Part shown: positions 22,581 through 24,989 of the stretch, piece after piece
How positions within the stretch are numbered: position 1 is the first letter of the stretch
Layout of the letters: every line of letters begins with the position of its first letter
NCBI GenBank assembly: GCA_964477815.1
Contig: CAYZEO010000014.1
Span: forward strand, 1-24,989
From: DAOVGZ01 sp964477815
GTDB taxonomy: Bacteria > Babelota > Babeliae > Babelales > Vermiphilaceae
Direction: 5' to 3'
DNA length: 24,989 bases
Program-made: the position numbers and the translations under genes
The notes under the pieces: model-generated
The model's input: the letters and a program-made list of their open reading frames with translations, nothing else
What the model was told of the DNA's origin: nothing
Databases searched by the model: none

Positions 22581-24299
22581 ATGAAATTATTTAAAGATTT
22601 CGATCTTCTTCCATCTATACAAAAATCACTAGATGTACAAGAATTCACTACTCCGACAGAGATTCAAGAAAAATCTATTCCATTACTTATTGAGGCAGGC
22701 AATATTGACTTTCATGGTCAGGCGCAGACCGGCACCGGAAAAACTTTGGCGTTTGGTATACCATTGCTGCAAAAGATAGATCCCACAAGACGCATGCCCC
22801 AAGCTCTGATTGTTGCACCAACACGTGAGTTGGTTTTACAGATCTGTGAAAGCTTAAAAAAAACAGCGCAATTTATGGATGTTGTAGTTGAGCCAATTTA
22901 TGGTGGTGTTTCTATCGTTAATCAAATACGGATGTTAAAACGGGGTGTTCATGTTGTTGTTGGTACTCCAGGACGGTTGCGTGATCATCTGAGCAGAAAA
23001 ACGCTTTCGTTAAAAAATTTAAACATTTTTGTACTTGATGAAGCAGATATCATGCTTGATATGGGTTTCAAAGAAGAGATTGATGATATTCTTGATTATG
23101 CACCGCAGGACAGACAAATTTGGTTGTTTTCCGCAACAGTAAAGTCAGGCATTACCCAGATCAAAAAAACACACATGAAAGATCCTGTTTCCGTTCGGGT
23201 CAGCAAGACGAAAGTTACAACATCAAATACCGAGCAGTTTTATTGTGTTGTTCCAATGCGTTATAGACTTCGCGCGTTGTGTCGCGTTATAGATACGGCT
23301 TCGGAGTTTTATGGCATTATTTTCTGCCAAACAAAAGTTTTGACTGGTGATATTGCGGACAGATTAACCAAGCTTGGCTATAGGGTGAACTGTCTGCACG
23401 GTGATATGGATCAGAACTTAAGAAATAAGGTTATTAAAAAATTTAAAAGCAGGTCGTGTGATATTGTTGTAGCAACCGATGTTGCTGCTCGAGGTATCGA
23501 TGTTGCTGATTTAACACACGTTATCAACTACTCAATTCCTGAAGATCAAGAAAGTTATGTTCACCGAATTGGAAGAACTGGTCGTGCCGGTAAAAAAGGT
23601 GTTGCCATAACATTTATCAATAGCCGTGAGGCCGGTCGAATGCGGCAATTGGCTCGTAGATTTAAAGCTGAGATTAGCAAGTTAGATATTCCTTCCGTTC
23701 AAGATATTCTGCGTGTTCGTGTCGACAAGGCGCGTCATTATTTTGATGGAGTGTGCAATAAGGAGCTGGCTTCGCAAGAGGTTGTTGCTTCATTGCGTGA
23801 CGTTGTTGCTTCGGCAACAAAAGAACAACTTGTTGATGGTATTATCGGCATGCTTTCTGACAAATACCTCAAGGGCCTCGATAAAGAAAAAGAGATTCCT
23901 ACTGTTTGTCCAACCGAACGCGCTTTGCAGGAAGGTCAAAAGCGTGAATTAATGTTGCATGTTGGTTTTGATGATGGAATTGATAAAAATCATGTTCTTC
24001 AATATTGTTTGGAAACTGATGTTATTAATCCTGATCATATTGAGCGTGTTCGCGTTATAAAGCGTCGTTCATTTGTTATTCTTCCTTCTGATAGTGCAAG
24101 CAAGTTGGTTCAAGCTCTCAAAGGTAAAAAGTTTTTGGGTAGAAAGATTCGTGTCAGCCTTGTCAGTAAAGAAAATGGTAGAGATGGCGGTGGACGCAAA
24201 CGTTTTGGTGGCTCCCGAAGTCGATTTGGTGGCAATGGCGGCAGACGTTTCGGGTCTGGTAATGGCAGTAGCAGGCGGCGAGCGAACAGCTGGCGCTAG
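22581..24299 (+). CDS. DEAD-box ATP-dependent RNA helicase, DeaD/CsdA type
   Basis: A 572-residue RNA helicase. The Q motif Gln is at 29, the Walker A AQTGTGKT at 48-55, PTREL at 80-84, TPGR at 129-132, DEAD at 153-156, SAT at 184-186, VATDVAARGID at 297-307 and HRIGRTGR at 328-335. A DbpA-type RNA-binding domain lies at about 450-530, and a Gly/Arg-rich tail (RFGGSRSRFGG and similar) ends the chain. Such enzymes act in ribosome assembly and mRNA decay, often in the cold. GGGAA lies about seven bases before the ATG. The gene is alone between terminators at 22327 and 24327, behind a long structured leader. Confidence 0.95.
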   Translation: MKLFKDFDLLPSIQKSLDVQEFTTPTEIQEKSIPLLIEAGNIDFHGQAQTGTGKTLAFGIPLLQKIDPTRRMPQALIVAPTRELVLQICESLKKTAQFMDVVVEPIYGGVSIVNQIRMLKRGVHVVVGTPGRLRDHLSRKTLSLKNLNIFVLDEADIMLDMGFKEEIDDILDYAPQDRQIWLFSATVKSGITQIKKTHMKDPVSVRVSKTKVTTSNTEQFYCVVPMRYRLRALCRVIDTASEFYGIIFCQTKVLTGDIADRLTKLGYRVNCLHGDMDQNLRNKVIKKFKSRSCDIVVATDVAARGIDVADLTHVINYSIPEDQESYVHRIGRTGRAGKKGVAITFINSREAGRMRQLARRFKAEISKLDIPSVQDILRVRVDKARHYFDGVCNKELASQEVVASLRDVVASATKEQLVDGIIGMLSDKYLKGLDKEKEIPTVCPTERALQEGQKRELMLHVGFDDGIDKNHVLQYCLETDVINPDHIERVRVIKRRSFVILPSDSASKLVQALKGKKFLGRKIRVSLVSKENGRDGGGRKRFGGSRSRFGGNGGRRFGSGNGSSRRRANSWR

Positions 24300-24326
24300 T
24301 TTTTACTCTCGAAAAATAAATGTGAC

Positions 24327-24360
24327 ACTCCTCTTGTCCTCTGGGCAGGGGGAGTTTTTT
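24327..24360 (+). terminator. Intrinsic terminator of the DEAD-box gene
   Basis: Arms 24327-24339 and 24344-24355 form a 12-base-pair stem with two G-U pairs and one bulged T, a 4-base loop, and a run of six T. It lies 28 bases beyond the stop codon. Confidence 0.85.
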
Positions 24361-24361
24361 C

Positions 24362-24389
24362 TTGAAGCAAAATAACAATGATCTAAACT
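24362..24389 (+). promoter_or_regulatory. Putative promoter of the last exported protein gene
   Basis: TTGAAG (24362-24367) and TAAACT (24384-24389) are 16 bases apart, each a four-of-six match. The -10 lies inside the 13-base word TGATCTAAACTAA that recurs at 18741. Confidence 0.35.
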
Positions 24390-24436
24390 AACGTGGATTT
24401 ATCTGTATTATTTTGCAAAAAAGGAAAGTAAGTCTC

Positions 24437-24910
24437 ATGAAGAGCACAAAGCTATTAATCTTTTTTTTGTTATCACATATTTTTTTTTGTACTCAAGCTA
24501 AAAAAAACCAGATCGGAGTTGTTCTTTTTTATTGGGATAGTGTTGGAGATCCAGAACTTATTATTCAATATAAGGGTGAGGAGATCTTACCTCGTAGAGG
24601 AATCCACAGGCATAATGGCGGATATTCTGTAAAAAGGGCCAAGGATCACCGGGCGAAGCTGCTTGATACAGGTAAGCGAATGGTGGGCGAGTGCTATCGT
24701 GCCTTGCAGCTTACTATTAGTTGGTGGGAATATGTAAAAGCGCTTATTTGGAAGCCCGTGATTATTGGTCGTCAGAAGCTGATTTTATTTGATGATGGAA
24801 CAACAGAATATTATGGCCGCAAGGGGTTGGTTGAACGGTTTTTTACCAACAAAGCGAAGCATCTTTTTGACGAATTTGAACAGCTTATAAAACTTCGGTT
24901 TACTTTTTAG
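24437..24910 (+). CDS. Exported hypothetical protein
   Basis: A 157-residue protein with a signal peptide (residues 1-21, long hydrophobic core, CTQA at the cut). The mature part looks like a compact mixed alpha/beta domain, with strands such as IGVVLFYW and PELIIQY near the start and IIGRQKLILFDDGTTEYYG (at about 112-130), then a helix. No family is recognised. The ATG at 24437 is chosen because the signal peptide begins there; AAGGAAAG lies about ten bases upstream. It is monocistronic between a terminator at 24327 and a promoter-like TATAAT at 24927. Confidence 0.7.
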   Translation: MKSTKLLIFFLLSHIFFCTQAKKNQIGVVLFYWDSVGDPELIIQYKGEEILPRRGIHRHNGGYSVKRAKDHRAKLLDTGKRMVGECYRALQLTISWWEYVKALIWKPVIIGRQKLILFDDGTTEYYGRKGLVERFFTNKAKHLFDEFEQLIKLRFTF

Positions 24911-24926
24911 CTCATTTTGATTTTAT

Positions 24927-24989
24927 TATAATGTCGGAATTCAGAATTTTTTAGGGTGAGTAGCCTGGTTTGAACATGAAATTCTTCCC
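24927..24989 (+). other. Promoter-like -10 box and possible start of the next gene
   Basis: A perfect TATAAT (24927-24932) lies 44 bases before an ATG at 24976 that opens MKFF and then runs off the window. No -35 or ribosome binding site is convincing, and too few codons are present to identify a product. Confidence 0.25.

Noticed and set aside
22446..22595. A 49-codon plus-strand frame across the DEAD-box leader
   Set aside because: Its ATG lies upstream of the likely transcription start, it has no ribosome binding site, and it runs into the helicase start; the GC-rich content is better explained by RNA structure.

Overview
The window is an AT-rich stretch of bacterial chromosome. It carries compact housekeeping operons on both strands, interspersed with small, mostly unrecognised exported proteins. 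Peptidoglycan synthesis (murB), lipoprotein processing (lspA), a SurA-type chaperone and a lipoprotein foldase point to a diderm. A Tgt with chlamydia-like features, a YhhQ-type queuosine-precursor transporter, a uracil phosphoribosyltransferase and many orphan secreted proteins suggest a host-associated salvager. Candidate phylum Dependentiae (TM6) is my best guess; a chlamydia-like or other intracellular lineage is the alternative. This placement is inference only. I see no rRNA, tRNA, CRISPR array, insertion sequence or phage module.

Layout. (1) 1-2704: an exported hypothetical protein, then tgt on the minus strand, then a small exported protein with four regularly spaced CX3C motifs. (2) 2701-5553, minus strand: a likely operon of an exported protein with a class III nucleotide-cyclase-like domain, murB and yhhQ (queuosine-precursor transport). 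(3) 5724-6878, minus strand: a tiny Cys-rich exported protein, upp with an unexpected hydrophobic N-terminus, and a leftover 3' fragment of a second upp. (4) 6957-11364, plus strand: pheT-lspA-pgpA-small exported protein-comF. (5) 11492-13490, plus strand: a PrsA/SurA-like lipoprotein and a SurA-like periplasmic chaperone, separated by a strong terminator. (6) 13565-16686, minus strand: thyX-dcd-small exported protein-glyA, mostly a thymidylate/one-carbon module. (7) 16822-18682, plus strand: membrane protein-efp-nusB, followed by a truncated MNT nucleotidyltransferase. (8) 19035-21311, minus strand: rpsA then ndk, separated by a terminator. (9) 21641-24910, plus strand: a signal-peptide reading frame separated from its in-frame continuation by one UAG codon, a DEAD-box RNA helicase behind a GC-rich structured leader, and another exported hypothetical protein.

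The least explained items are the exported cyclase-like protein, the tandem twin-CX3C protein, the structured leader of the DEAD-box gene, the UAG-interrupted gene and the upp relic. The tgt/yhhQ pair suggests that the cell imports a queuosine precursor, possibly queuine itself, instead of making it.
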